Positions 33,819 through 42,016 of a DNA stretch of 64,000 nt are shown here, piece after piece. The position numbers and the translations under genes were made by a program. Under the pieces are notes generated by a model, which had not been told where the DNA came from, made no database searches, and saw only the letters and a program-made list of their open reading frames with translations. The DNA comes from a virus: positions 1 to 64,000 of IMG/VR virus record IMGVR_UViG_3300006076_000001. One strand, given 5' to 3'. The stretch's first letter is position 1, and each line of letters begins with the position of its first letter.

Positions 33819-34649
33819 TTAAAAAATCTTTTCTAAGTTCCATTTTTCTATAAAATCGACTGGGAATGATACCAATCTATCTAATTCTAAAATTACTTGT
33901 TCTCCGTCATAAACAATAAATTTATGTGAGCCATCTGGTAAAGCATCTAACTCTTTTTCTAACTGCTCTTTGTCTATCTTATCAAATTTATCTTTAGATA
34001 GACCTATTATTCTTGTGTATGGTTTATAGGTATGTTTTAAGTCCCCAAACATTCTATTTAGTCTATTTTTTTCAATCCACTTATTTATAGCCGTAATGAT
34101 GAGAATCAATTGGATAGCTGATGCACTCTGAATTGGAAAGTTCATCGCTAATCTCTCAGCTTGGGATTTAAGAGACCAATATTTCTTTCTAAGTTTTGGG
34201 TCGGCTTTTTCCTCTGGAGTAATTTTTCTTGTAGCCATAGGTAAATATCTTTTTGAGCCAAAAATGTTATCTGTGTACCCCTCAGTTTTTACTCTTTCTT
34301 TTTGAAATTTATGTAATACTTTAAGTCTTGATAGATTAGAATAAAATCTATTAATAATTTCATTTGCTTCCTCTTTTGATATACCTACTTTTTGAGAGAC
34401 TGTGTATTCAGTTCCACCATATAATAAAGCTAACCCGACTGTTTTAGCAATAGCCCTCATTTCATTTTTGAATTTATGATATGCCTCTTTATTACCAGTT
34501 GCTTCATACTCCCTAACCAATTTATCAAACTCTTCTCCATAAATGGATAAAGCATTGGCACTATGGAAGTCTCCTATATAAGTTTTTGGAGTATCATCTT
34601 TATAATCTTTTAATTCCTCAAAAATCTTACTTAACTTAGCTTTATCCAT
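33819..34649 (-). CDS. DNA polymerase family A segment with motif B (fingers)
   Basis: 276 aa. Residues ~20-190 match the fingers of family A polymerases: GDFHSANALSIYG (D-x-H...A), then the O-helix/motif B region RAIAKTVGLALLYGG (R..K....L-x-YG), the SKEEANEIINRFYSNLSRL helix, GSKRYLP, and AERLAMNFPIQSASAIQL (ER...N-x-P-x-Q-x-x-A). It begins just after the place where motif A (DYSQIELR) should be and carries no motif C. The last ~75 residues (KHTYKPYTRIIGLSKDKFD...) are unassigned. AAAAGGAG before the start at 34649. Confidence 0.65.
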   Translation of the reverse strand: MDKAKLSKIFEELKDYKDDTPKTYIGDFHSANALSIYGEEFDKLVREYEATGNKEAYHKFKNEMRAIAKTVGLALLYGGTEYTVSQKVGISKEEANEIINRFYSNLSRLKVLHKFQKERVKTEGYTDNIFGSKRYLPMATRKITPEEKADPKLRKKYWSLKSQAERLAMNFPIQSASAIQLILIITAINKWIEKNRLNRMFGDLKHTYKPYTRIIGLSKDKFDKIDKEQLEKELDALPDGSHKFIVYDGEQVILELDRLVSFPVDFIEKWNLEKIF

Positions 34650-35028
34650 TATTTGCTCCTTTTACTCCTACATTTGTAATTTTATTTATCTCCCACATTT
34701 TATTTTCCGAATGAAAAGTAAATACATAGTTAATGTCTCTATCAAAGAAATATTGTTTATCTCTATCACAAACTGGTATTTTTTCTGGATTTAGATTTAA
34801 GAAAGAATACAAAGTGTAAATGTTAAGTGGGGTTATTTTTAACCCTCTTGTATCTTCATTAAATGAGACCTCAAAATCTAAATGACTTTTATCATACCCT
34901 AAATCTAAACATACAGATAATAAATCAGAGTGTATTTGATGTATTAAAAAATTAGTATAAATGGCACATTCATACTTATTTAACACTTTCTGAATCTCTA
35001 ACCTTAACTGAAATTTAGTTTTATCCAT
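34642..35028 (-). CDS. Unknown protein between endonuclease and polymerase segment
   Basis: 128 aa, unrecognised (MDKTKFQLRLEIQKVLNKYE ... WEINKITNVGVKGANNG). It overlaps both neighbours by 8 nt. A 20-bp sequence around its start (35020-35039) is repeated exactly around the start of the next gene (34641-34660), and the C-terminal GANNG is shared with the endonuclease gene. It was examined for polymerase motif A and lacks it. Start at 35028 has GGAG upstream. Confidence 0.5.
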   Translation of the reverse strand: MDKTKFQLRLEIQKVLNKYECAIYTNFLIHQIHSDLLSVCLDLGYDKSHLDFEVSFNEDTRGLKITPLNIYTLYSFLNLNPEKIPVCDRDKQYFFDRDINYVFTFHSENKMWEINKITNVGVKGANNG

Positions 35029-36352
35029 TATTTGCTCCTATTTCTGATTTCACTAAATCAATAATTGTTTTCTTTATTTCCTCATCAGTCTTATAATATG
35101 GTATTCTAATTAATTTAATTTTGTTATCTTTTGCAAAAGTATCTTTAATTTTATCTCTTTGTTTAATTTTTTCAAATCCTATTTTTCCACCCCAATTATC
35201 AACTGGCTCAAAATGTTGTTTTCCGTCATACTCAATAAAGGTGTTATAATCTGGAAGATAGAAATCAAAATAATAATTTGAATCATTAATTTTAACTCTG
35301 TATTGATGAATATAATTAACACCTAATTCATCTAAAATTGATTGAATAAATAACTCTCCTTTTGAAGTATTACATTTAGGACAGCCGTGATTGTTTAAAT
35401 GATTGTCTATCCTTTGATAAAACAATTCGTGTTGAGGACAAACAATTGGGATTTTTTGTTTATTATTTTGATAATTACTCTGCCACCAATCCAATGATGG
35501 ATAGGTATATCTATCTCCGTGAGTTTGGATAGCACTCTTAATAAAGTCTTGATATGATAATCTATGATTGTTTTCCAGCTTTTCTCTACCACATTTGAGA
35601 CAACCTCTACCCTGTAAATGACTTTCTACACTTTGATAAAATAAGCCGTGAATGGGACAGATAATAGGTATTTGGGTAGAGTTATTTTTGTAATTTTCTT
35701 GCCACCAATTAGCATCAATTGGGTAGATATAAAAATCATTATGGATTTTAGTGGCTTTATTAATAAACTCTTCATAAGATAATCGTTTAAAATCTTCTGA
35801 TTTCTTTCTCCCACATTTGGGACAACCTCTACCCTGTAAATGTTTAGCTATTTTTTGTTTAAATTCTCCGTGAATAGAACAAACAATTGGAATATAAGTT
35901 GATTGTAAAGTTTTGTAGTTTTCTTGCCACCAATTTTCATCAAAAGGATAGATGTATTTATTATTGTGAATCTTATTTGTTCTATCTATAAACTCTTTAT
36001 AAGACATTTTTAAAGTGTTTTTACCACATTTAGGACAGCCATATAATTGATGGTTAGTAACACTTTGATAAAATAAGCCGTGAGTAGGACAAACAATTGG
36101 GACTTTAGTGTTTTTATCTTTATAATTGGAAATAAACCAATCCAATGTAAATTGAGAATAGTTGTATCTATTTTTATGAACTTTTCTAAATTTCTCTAAA
36201 ATCAAATGGTATTGAAACTCTTTTGGTAATTTAGAAATGGTTGATGATTTTATTGATTTTAAATCATTAAAAGAGAGGTTTTGGAGAAGTCCTCTCCACT
36301 TATCTAAATTAGATAAGTTGTCTGTAAGTTGTTTAATTTCTTTCAAATTCAT
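35021..36352 (-). CDS. Zinc-ribbon-repeat homing endonuclease-like protein (4 modules)
   Basis: 443 aa. Conserved N-terminal part (NLKEIKQLTDNLSNLDKW ... PKEFQYHLI), four modules with CPTHGLF/CSIHGEF/CPIHGLF/CPQHELF and their GCPKC/GCLKC pairs, spaced ~70 residues. The C-terminal ~105 residues are the short nuclease: DSNYYFDFYLPDYNTFIEYD, then GKQHF, ending in LIRIPYYK. Located just downstream of nrdB (10 nt), so nrdB has one of these genes on each side. Binding site AAAGAG is weak. Inferred free-standing homing endonuclease. Confidence 0.75.
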   Translation of the reverse strand: MNLKEIKQLTDNLSNLDKWRGLLQNLSFNDLKSIKSSTISKLPKEFQYHLILEKFRKVHKNRYNYSQFTLDWFISNYKDKNTKVPIVCPTHGLFYQSVTNHQLYGCPKCGKNTLKMSYKEFIDRTNKIHNNKYIYPFDENWWQENYKTLQSTYIPIVCSIHGEFKQKIAKHLQGRGCPKCGRKKSEDFKRLSYEEFINKATKIHNDFYIYPIDANWWQENYKNNSTQIPIICPIHGLFYQSVESHLQGRGCLKCGREKLENNHRLSYQDFIKSAIQTHGDRYTYPSLDWWQSNYQNNKQKIPIVCPQHELFYQRIDNHLNNHGCPKCNTSKGELFIQSILDELGVNYIHQYRVKINDSNYYFDFYLPDYNTFIEYDGKQHFEPVDNWGGKIGFEKIKQRDKIKDTFAKDNKIKLIRIPYYKTDEEIKKTIIDLVKSEIGANNG

Positions 36353-36362
36353 TTAAACTCTT

Positions 36363-37439
36363 TTAATCAAAGAGGTCATCTACATCTACTGCTTTTTTAT
36401 TTCCAGTGCTTCTTTCGAAAGAATAATCAGTTACTGTATTAGTAAATGGGTTTGTATCTCTAACTTTCATTGATGATGAATCTTCTGCTTCAAATCTATC
36501 ATCATATCTTTTGTAAGGGTTTTCTGTGTAAGAACTATAAGGGTTATTTGAAATACCTATCTCTCTAAGTCTTTTATTAGCTAAAAATCTTGTATATTTT
36601 TCTATGATTGCATCAGAGAAACCTACAATTGGAGCAAGAATATCTTTACTAAATTGTTCTTCTAATTCTACTCCTTTTCTCATTTCTTCAATAACCATTT
36701 CCTCATCAAAGAAATCTGGGTATATTGCTCTTATCTCTTTAATTAAGTTTCTATATAGGATTAGATGTGAAACTTCGTCTCTATTGATTAAGTAAATCAT
36801 ATCTGCGGTAGACCTCATTAGTCCTTTCTCAGCAAGAATGTAAAAGAACTTAAATCCATTATAAAAATAAAGTCCCTCTAAAATATAATCACCAATAATA
36901 GCTCTAGCAAAAGTTCTATCAGTAGGGTTATCTGCGAAATCCTGATAAATTTGAGCTATATATCCATTTCTTTCTTTAAGTAATTCGTGAGTTCTCCAAA
37001 AGTCATAGATTTGTTTCTTCTCCTCTGGAGTAGGTATTACAGTCTCAATACAAGTAGAATAAGCCTGAGAATGTATGTCTTCTTGAAAAGCTTGGAAAAC
37101 TAATAAAGATGTTACATCTGGAGCTGTGATGTATGAAGCAAACTGAAATGGATTGATTGTTTGAATTGAATCTAAAAACACTAAAAATGACAGAATACCA
37201 TTATATCCTCTTTGAACTTCTGGTAATAAGTTAGGATATTGTCTAGCATCTTCATAGAACTCTATATCCTCTGGAAACCAAATGTCCTTTCTCATTTTAG
37301 TTCTTAAATCTTGATACCATTTTTTATTTGCATATTTACCAAAGTTATGAGTAGCCAATCCAGTTGTATTAGCACCAATAATATCATTTTTAAATGAATC
37401 TCCCTCTGGATTCCATAGTCTTCTTTTTTTAATCCTCAT
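36363..37439 (-). CDS. nrdB: Ribonucleotide reductase class I beta chain (from internal start)
   Basis: 358 aa if started at the ATG at 37439-37437, which follows AAAGGAGA by 7-8 nt. Class I beta ligands are kept: D in FLDSIQ, E-x-x-H in QEDIHSQAY, E in DYILEGLYF and E-x-x-H in DEVSHL. The Tyr four residues after the first His is the place of the radical Tyr. It makes the radical used by NrdA (encoded at 55129) for dNTP synthesis. The reading frame continues without a stop into an upstream endonuclease gene (see 36363-38543). The C-terminus (VDVDDLFD) is acidic, as NrdB tails that bind NrdA are. Confidence 0.9.
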   Translation of the reverse strand: MRIKKRRLWNPEGDSFKNDIIGANTTGLATHNFGKYANKKWYQDLRTKMRKDIWFPEDIEFYEDARQYPNLLPEVQRGYNGILSFLVFLDSIQTINPFQFASYITAPDVTSLLVFQAFQEDIHSQAYSTCIETVIPTPEEKKQIYDFWRTHELLKERNGYIAQIYQDFADNPTDRTFARAIIGDYILEGLYFYNGFKFFYILAEKGLMRSTADMIYLINRDEVSHLILYRNLIKEIRAIYPDFFDEEMVIEEMRKGVELEEQFSKDILAPIVGFSDAIIEKYTRFLANKRLREIGISNNPYSSYTENPYKRYDDRFEAEDSSSMKVRDTNPFTNTVTDYSFERSTGNKKAVDVDDLFD

Positions 37440-38543
37440 AGCTCTATCTCCTTTCATCTTAATTAAATTTTTAATAGTGTGTTCCACTTCTTCATCAGTT
37501 TTATAATATGGTATTCTAACCAATTTAATTTGGTTGTTTTTTGCAAAATCATTTTTAATTTTATCCCTCTGTTTTACCTTTTCAAACCCTACCCTACCAC
37601 CCCAACCCTTAATTGGTTTAAAGTGCTGTTCTCCGTCATACTCAATAAAAATGTTATAGTCTGGAAGATAAAAGTCAAAATAATAATTTGAATCATTAAT
37701 TTTAACTCTATATTGATAGATATAATTAACATCTAAATCGTCTAAAATTGATTTTATTTTGAGTTCTCCCTTAGACGATTTACAAACAGGACAGCCGTGA
37801 TTGTTTAAATGATTATTAACTGATTGATAAAATAGACCGTGAATAGGACAAATAATTGGGACTTTGGTGTTATCTTTTCCTTTATAATTTTCTCGCCACC
37901 AGTTATTATCAAAAGGGTACTGATAGTAACTATTATGGATTTTAGTAGCTTTATCAATAAACCCTTTATAAGACAATTTTTGATTATCAGTTGAACTCTT
38001 TTTTCCACACTTAGGACAGCCGTGATTATTTAAATGGTCGCCTACTCTCTGATAAAACAAACTATGAATAGGGCAAATAATAGGGGCTTTGGTATGTCTG
38101 TTTTTATAATTTTTATTCCACCAATTCTCATTAAATGGATACTGATATCTACCATTATGAATCTGAATAGCTTTTCTAATAAAATCTTGATAGGATAATT
38201 TTTTATTTCCAATACATTTAGAACAATTTTGCCCTCTCAAATGTCTATCTATCCTTTGATAAAACAATCCGTGTTGAGGACAAATGATTGGAACTTTTTG
38301 TTTGTTATTTTGATAATTATCTATAAACCAATTTAAGGTAAATTTAGAATAATCATATCTATTTCCGTGAATCTTTCTAAACTTCTCTTTAACCAAATAA
38401 TATTGGAACTCTTTTGGCAACTTGGAGATGGTTGTTGGTTTTATTAGTTTTAATTCCTCAAGAGAGGAATTTTTAATAAACCCTTTCCATTTGTATAAAC
38501 TTTTGAAGTTGTCTGTAAGTTGTTTAATTTCTTTCAAATTCAC
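36363..38543 (-). CDS. Zinc-ribbon-repeat endonuclease fused in frame to NrdB
   Basis: 726 aa from a GTG at 38543 (AGGGGA upstream). Residues 1-368 are a complete paralogue of the endonuclease family: N-terminal part, three modules (CPQHGLF, CPIHSLF, CPIHGLF with Cys pairs) and the short nuclease (YYFDFYLPDYNIFIEYDGEQ then HF, ending RIPYYKTDEEV). No stop codon separates it from NrdB; MKGDRAMRIKKRR bridges the two. The 3' end of the endonuclease contains NrdB's binding site. Both a 726-aa fusion and a free 358-aa NrdB could be made. Confidence 0.75.
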   Translation of the reverse strand: MNLKEIKQLTDNFKSLYKWKGFIKNSSLEELKLIKPTTISKLPKEFQYYLVKEKFRKIHGNRYDYSKFTLNWFIDNYQNNKQKVPIICPQHGLFYQRIDRHLRGQNCSKCIGNKKLSYQDFIRKAIQIHNGRYQYPFNENWWNKNYKNRHTKAPIICPIHSLFYQRVGDHLNNHGCPKCGKKSSTDNQKLSYKGFIDKATKIHNSYYQYPFDNNWWRENYKGKDNTKVPIICPIHGLFYQSVNNHLNNHGCPVCKSSKGELKIKSILDDLDVNYIYQYRVKINDSNYYFDFYLPDYNIFIEYDGEQHFKPIKGWGGRVGFEKVKQRDKIKNDFAKNNQIKLVRIPYYKTDEEVEHTIKNLIKMKGDRAMRIKKRRLWNPEGDSFKNDIIGANTTGLATHNFGKYANKKWYQDLRTKMRKDIWFPEDIEFYEDARQYPNLLPEVQRGYNGILSFLVFLDSIQTINPFQFASYITAPDVTSLLVFQAFQEDIHSQAYSTCIETVIPTPEEKKQIYDFWRTHELLKERNGYIAQIYQDFADNPTDRTFARAIIGDYILEGLYFYNGFKFFYILAEKGLMRSTADMIYLINRDEVSHLILYRNLIKEIRAIYPDFFDEEMVIEEMRKGVELEEQFSKDILAPIVGFSDAIIEKYTRFLANKRLREIGISNNPYSSYTENPYKRYDDRFEAEDSSSMKVRDTNPFTNTVTDYSFERSTGNKKAVDVDDLFD

Positions 38544-38556
38544 TAAATCCCCTATT

Positions 38557-39000
38557 TTAATTTATTTCCCCGTCATCATCTATAATGACATACTTTTTAT
38601 TTCCAAAAAGGTTAGTATCCTCATCTTTTGATTTAGGTTTAGCTGGAGCAACTTTTAATTGTTCTTTCTTTTTTATATAAGTTTTAAGTAGAACACAATA
38701 CCCTACTAAATCATTTATCGTATCTACTATCGTCTCATCGCTAACATTTATCTCTTCGCTTTTTGTTATAGATGCAAGTCTGGATAGTTTATCACCCATT
38801 CTACTAATAATAACTGATTCAACTGGAATGTCTAATAAGTCTGCAGATAGTTTAAAGTTTTTAAAAGTGTCTTCTTTACCAGAATAATCTCTACCTTTTC
38901 TAACCAAAGTGTCCTTTAATTCAGAAAATGTTTTGTCTAATGTTTCAATCACTTCTTCTTGTGTAGCAAATACATTGTGATGAATTTTTCTTCTTTTCAT
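38557..39000 (-). CDS. MazG/Nmad1-like nucleotide-associated protein
   Basis: 147 aa from the ATG at 39000 (AAAGGAG upstream; a longer frame starts six codons earlier). The pattern LVRKGRDYSGKEDTFKNFKL, then MGDKLSRLASI and ETIVDTINDLVGYCVLLKTY, is that of the DUF1599/Nmad1 group of MazG-like all-alpha proteins, tied to nucleotide modification or dNTP pool control. Acidic DE and DL pairs (ETIVDTINDL) would hold the metal. A CCTTATAAAAAC box lies 31 nt before the start. It immediately precedes the fused endonuclease-nrdB gene. Confidence 0.7.
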   Translation of the reverse strand: MKRRKIHHNVFATQEEVIETLDKTFSELKDTLVRKGRDYSGKEDTFKNFKLSADLLDIPVESVIISRMGDKLSRLASITKSEEINVSDETIVDTINDLVGYCVLLKTYIKKKEQLKVAPAKPKSKDEDTNLFGNKKYVIIDDDGEIN

Positions 39001-39059
39001 TTGTTTTTCTCCTTTCATTATTTATGCCTTGTTTTTATAAGGTTATTTAGATTTTATGA

Positions 39060-39626
39060 TTAATTTCCTCTGTATTCTTCCCACTGATTGAGGGTAAAAT
39101 CAAATTTATATCTAATTGGTTTTAATCGGTCTAAAAACATCATAATAGGCTTAACCTCTCTACCCTTCATTTCTAATAAAAGCTGATAATCATCAATTTG
39201 AGATGGGACTGAAAGATAATATTGAACCACCTCTGTTTTAGACTCTTTTAATGGAAAATGCTTACTTTTTAAAATCATTAAATTAACATTAAATTGTTTT
39301 TCAAATTGTTTAATTAACCTTTTTGCTATTGAAGAAAGCTCTTTTTTATTATCAATCTCAATAGTGTAATTACCTTTAACAAAAGTAATTTTAGAATCTG
39401 ATTTGTCGTCCATTTTAAAGTTTTGCTCTTCTATCCATTTTATCCATTCATCTAACTTTCCCCCACAAAATTTATATCTGTATTCTACATTGCCACCCTC
39501 TTTACCAAAGACAAACCACCATTTATATTGGTCTGCCTTTTCCAAATATACAAATGGGTCGGTAATTGATTCAAATAATTGAACTGCTCTTTCTTTACAA
39601 CAAGGGTACTGAATAATTTTATCCAT
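39060..39626 (-). CDS. Unknown protein downstream of ThyX
   Basis: 188 aa from the ATG at 39626, preceded by AAAGGAG (a start seven codons earlier has no site). It overlaps the ThyX stop by 8 nt. The sequence is charged and helical with aromatics (YLEKADQYKWWFVFGKEGG); KCGGKLD-type or catalytic motifs are not evident, apart from two Cys (PCCKERAV). Unknown. Co-translation with ThyX suggests a role in nucleotide metabolism, but that is only context. Confidence 0.5.
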   Translation of the reverse strand: MDKIIQYPCCKERAVQLFESITDPFVYLEKADQYKWWFVFGKEGGNVEYRYKFCGGKLDEWIKWIEEQNFKMDDKSDSKITFVKGNYTIEIDNKKELSSIAKRLIKQFEKQFNVNLMILKSKHFPLKESKTEVVQYYLSVPSQIDDYQLLLEMKGREVKPIMMFLDRLKPIRYKFDFTLNQWEEYRGN

Positions 39627-40557
39627 TAATGTCTCCTTTATCTTCAAAATCTGGAGCTACTCCACTACCAATATTATTTAATATGGATAAGTCTGTTTCC
39701 AGCAAGTCTTCCTCTACTTTTTTATAATGATTAACTATTTTATCATCAGTGAAAATAATTTCTTTAAATAAAGTTGGTAATGATTTAATCATTAAATAAG
39801 AAACTATTCTAAACTCCCAAAGAGCCTCTGGAGATAATCTTAGATGTAAAATGTGTAAAAACTCTCTAAAATTGACTGTAAATTGAAGTTCTGTTCTAAA
39901 AGACTCTGGGATTGAAAATTTAGCAATGTCGTTAGAAACTCCCACACTTATGCTTTGTCTTACATTTTCCAATGCTAAAATAGAGTTATGGTCTGTCCTA
40001 TCATTACCTGTATAAATCAGATATTTAGAAGCCCTTTTACCTATTTCTGTTTCTTGACAACGGAAATCCGATTCTAAATAAAATGGCTTTTCATCTTTCA
40101 ACTCTTTCAAAGTGTATCTGGTAGATTTAACAGTCGGACTAATTAACCTATGGCGTGAAAATTCCTGTAAGGTGGCTCTACTCATTCCAATATGGAATGA
40201 CAAAGTGCTATGTTCTAACACTGATTCGTGTTTATATTTAAACCCAACTCTCTTAATGAGTTCTTTATCTTTATATCCTAAATGATGATAAATTGGGACT
40301 CTGGTAAAACAATCATTACACTCTATCTCATCATTTTCATTCCTATAGATGTTAGTACCTCCACATTCTCCACAAGTCAATTGGTTTTTCTGATTATGTA
40401 AAACATTTATCATATATGAATCACTAAGTCTGTGATTATTATGTGAATATCTAATCCCGTTAGCTATAAGCCATAAAGGTTTATAATCCAAAAGTTTAAC
40501 ATCGATGTTTGTGTCAATTGGTCTGCAACTTTCATAAGGTAAGTTAATTCTAATCAT
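39619..40557 (-). CDS. thyX: Flavin-dependent thymidylate synthase (ThyX) with Cys4 insertion
   Basis: 312 aa. The signature RHRLISPTVKSTRY (~137-150) matches RHR-x7-8-S-x-RY that binds FAD and dUMP, preceded by KHESVLEHSTLSFHIGMSR (H-E-x-x-x-E-H-x-x-x-x-F). It makes dTMP from dUMP using folate and FAD. Between the N-terminus and the core is an unusual insertion with two CxxC pairs (LTCGECGGTNIYR ... ECNDCFTRVP, ~61-87), a zinc ribbon not normally present in ThyX (~220-260 aa). The dUTPase gene at 47615 supplies dUMP. Start 40557 has AAAAGGAG. Confidence 0.9.
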   Translation of the reverse strand: MIRINLPYESCRPIDTNIDVKLLDYKPLWLIANGIRYSHNNHRLSDSYMINVLHNQKNQLTCGECGGTNIYRNENDEIECNDCFTRVPIYHHLGYKDKELIKRVGFKYKHESVLEHSTLSFHIGMSRATLQEFSRHRLISPTVKSTRYTLKELKDEKPFYLESDFRCQETEIGKRASKYLIYTGNDRTDHNSILALENVRQSISVGVSNDIAKFSIPESFRTELQFTVNFREFLHILHLRLSPEALWEFRIVSYLMIKSLPTLFKEIIFTDDKIVNHYKKVEEDLLETDLSILNNIGSGVAPDFEDKGDING

Positions 40558-40570
40558 TTTTCTTCTCCTT

Positions 40571-40774
40571 TTATTTAAAGATTAAATAATCAATGGGATA
40601 AAAAATGATAGCCCCTATAATTTGGACTATTACTAAATGAATAAACTCTTGATATTTACCAGAACAACATTTAATTTTAATAAGCAACCATAATGGCAAC
40701 ATCATAACCAAAGCAGATAATATCCATCTACCTAAATAAAGTAAGAACTGAAAAGAAAAGTAATCTACAAACAT
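40571..40774 (-). CDS. Small two-helix membrane protein
   Basis: 67 aa from the ATG at 40774 (AAAGGA upstream; a start seven codons earlier lacks a site). Two predicted membrane helices, ~LYLGRWILSALVMMLPLWLL and ~LVIVQIIGAIIFYPIDYLIF, with a positive CCSGKY loop. Placed just after the lytic transglycosylase gene (1 nt gap), which fits a holin or a lysis accessory, but no holin motif beyond this topology is present. Confidence 0.5.
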   Translation of the reverse strand: MFVDYFSFQFLLYLGRWILSALVMMLPLWLLIKIKCCSGKYQEFIHLVIVQIIGAIIFYPIDYLIFK

Positions 40775-40775
40775 T

Positions 40776-41504
40776 TTATTTTCCTTTAACATCATTCAAA
40801 TATAATTTAATTGACAGTAGATTTCCGATAAAGTTATTAACTTTATCTAAATAATAGGTTGGGTTTTTTGGTATCACCCCATAGTATCTTATAATAGCTG
40901 ACTCCATTGGTGTTTTAACTCCCTTTAAAATAGGTTTTTCTCTTAAAGTTTTAAGAATAAAAGCGGTTGCCTCTACATTTGTATCAATGTTATACAAGTC
41001 TGACTTTGTAGTAGCGATTTTAGCTTTAATTAAGTCCCATTTCCACATTTCCCAAATAACACCACCTAAACCAATAGCTCTTGTATGTATCTTAACAAAC
41101 CTTGTTTTAGATTGATTAATAGGGACTGAAACATAAACTCTTGAATGTTTAATCCAAAATCTCATTGAACTCTCAGTATGTAACACTGCAAACAAAATAA
41201 TAGGAGAGATGTTATACTTTTTAGAATATTTTAAGATAGCATCATAAATTCTCATTTTAGATTTATTTGATAAAAAATTATAATGAGAGTATAAGTAATC
41301 TTTTAAATCGTCTTTTGTAATTCCAACAAGAGAACTATTAGAATCAATATAAACAGGAACTTTTTTTATCACTTTATTTTCAACTATTTTAGTTATTGTT
41401 TTAACCTCAGGTTTAATGTGAGTTAGTTTATAAACCAAAAAACCAATCACAATAATACCAATTACCCAACTGGAAATAATTAAAATAATGACTCTTTTAT
41501 TCAT
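40776..41504 (-). CDS. Membrane-anchored lytic transglycosylase (SLT-like)
   Basis: 242 aa from the ATG at 41504, preceded by AAAGGGGAG. N-terminal signal anchor (RVIILIISSWVIGIIVIGFL), a basic coiled stretch (IKPEVKTITKIVENKVIKKV), then an SLT-type lysozyme-like domain with the catalytic Glu in PIILFAVLHTESSMRF (~115), RAIGLGGVIWEMW and a helical end. It would cut peptidoglycan glycans during lysis or DNA entry. A two-helix membrane protein follows. The start I chose removes ten residues from the longest frame. Confidence 0.75.
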   Translation of the reverse strand: MNKRVIILIISSWVIGIIVIGFLVYKLTHIKPEVKTITKIVENKVIKKVPVYIDSNSSLVGITKDDLKDYLYSHYNFLSNKSKMRIYDAILKYSKKYNISPIILFAVLHTESSMRFWIKHSRVYVSVPINQSKTRFVKIHTRAIGLGGVIWEMWKWDLIKAKIATTKSDLYNIDTNVEATAFILKTLREKPILKGVKTPMESAIIRYYGVIPKNPTYYLDKVNNFIGNLLSIKLYLNDVKGK

Positions 41505-42015
41505 TTGACTCCCCTTTAATAAAATAAAAATCATCTGGTTTAGATAAGAACTGGTCTAAAGTAATAATCATATTATCTTTATAATAAAGGATTGGAGAAA
41601 AGTCTTTATTTAAAGTATTAGGTAGGATACAAAATGGATTAACTAAGTTATATTTAACTATAACTACCCAATAAGGTTTGCCAGAAGTTTTATTATCCAA
41701 TTTAGCTTGTTCTATCCATTTATCCCATTGAGTAATTTTTTGCTCTAAAAATGATTTAAAAGATGGTGGGTTTCCGTAAAATTTACACTCTATATTAAAT
41801 TTAAAGTTTTTTGGAGTAACTATGTCTCCAACAACTTTTGCATCGTCCGCTACCATCATAGCAACTCTGGCATTTTTACCACCAAATCTAGACCCACTTC
41901 CTAAATTTCTAAGAAACCCTTTTTTAACTTTAAGATAAGAAGCAAACCTATCAGAAAGAAGATTTGCTATCTTTCTTTCAAAATTATCCCCCTTAGCTTT
42001 AGAATTAATTGCCAT
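41497..42015 (-). CDS. PD-(D/E)XK nuclease, Holliday-junction-resolvase-like
   Basis: 172 aa. KGDNFERKIANLLSDRF (first Glu), then DAKVVGDIVTPKNFKFNIEC (D ... E-x-K, reads GDIV...NIECKF) gives the PD-(D/E)XK core of archaeal Hjc-type resolvases and related phage nucleases. Residues GSGSRFGGKNARV form a Gly-rich loop seen before the strand in Hjc. It likely resolves branched DNA before packaging, or trims ends. Overlaps the lytic transglycosylase start by 8 nt. Binding site GGAG at the ATG. Confidence 0.75.
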   Translation of the reverse strand: MAINSKAKGDNFERKIANLLSDRFASYLKVKKGFLRNLGSGSRFGGKNARVAMMVADDAKVVGDIVTPKNFKFNIECKFYGNPPSFKSFLEQKITQWDKWIEQAKLDNKTSGKPYWVVIVKYNLVNPFCILPNTLNKDFSPILYYKDNMIITLDQFLSKPDDFYFIKGESNE

Positions 42016-42016
42016 T

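Noticed and set aside
33819-34649. YDGEQVILEL as motif C of the polymerase in this segment
   Set aside because: Family A needs HDE in a short hairpin; VHDEI with the following W in the 33157 gene fits far better.
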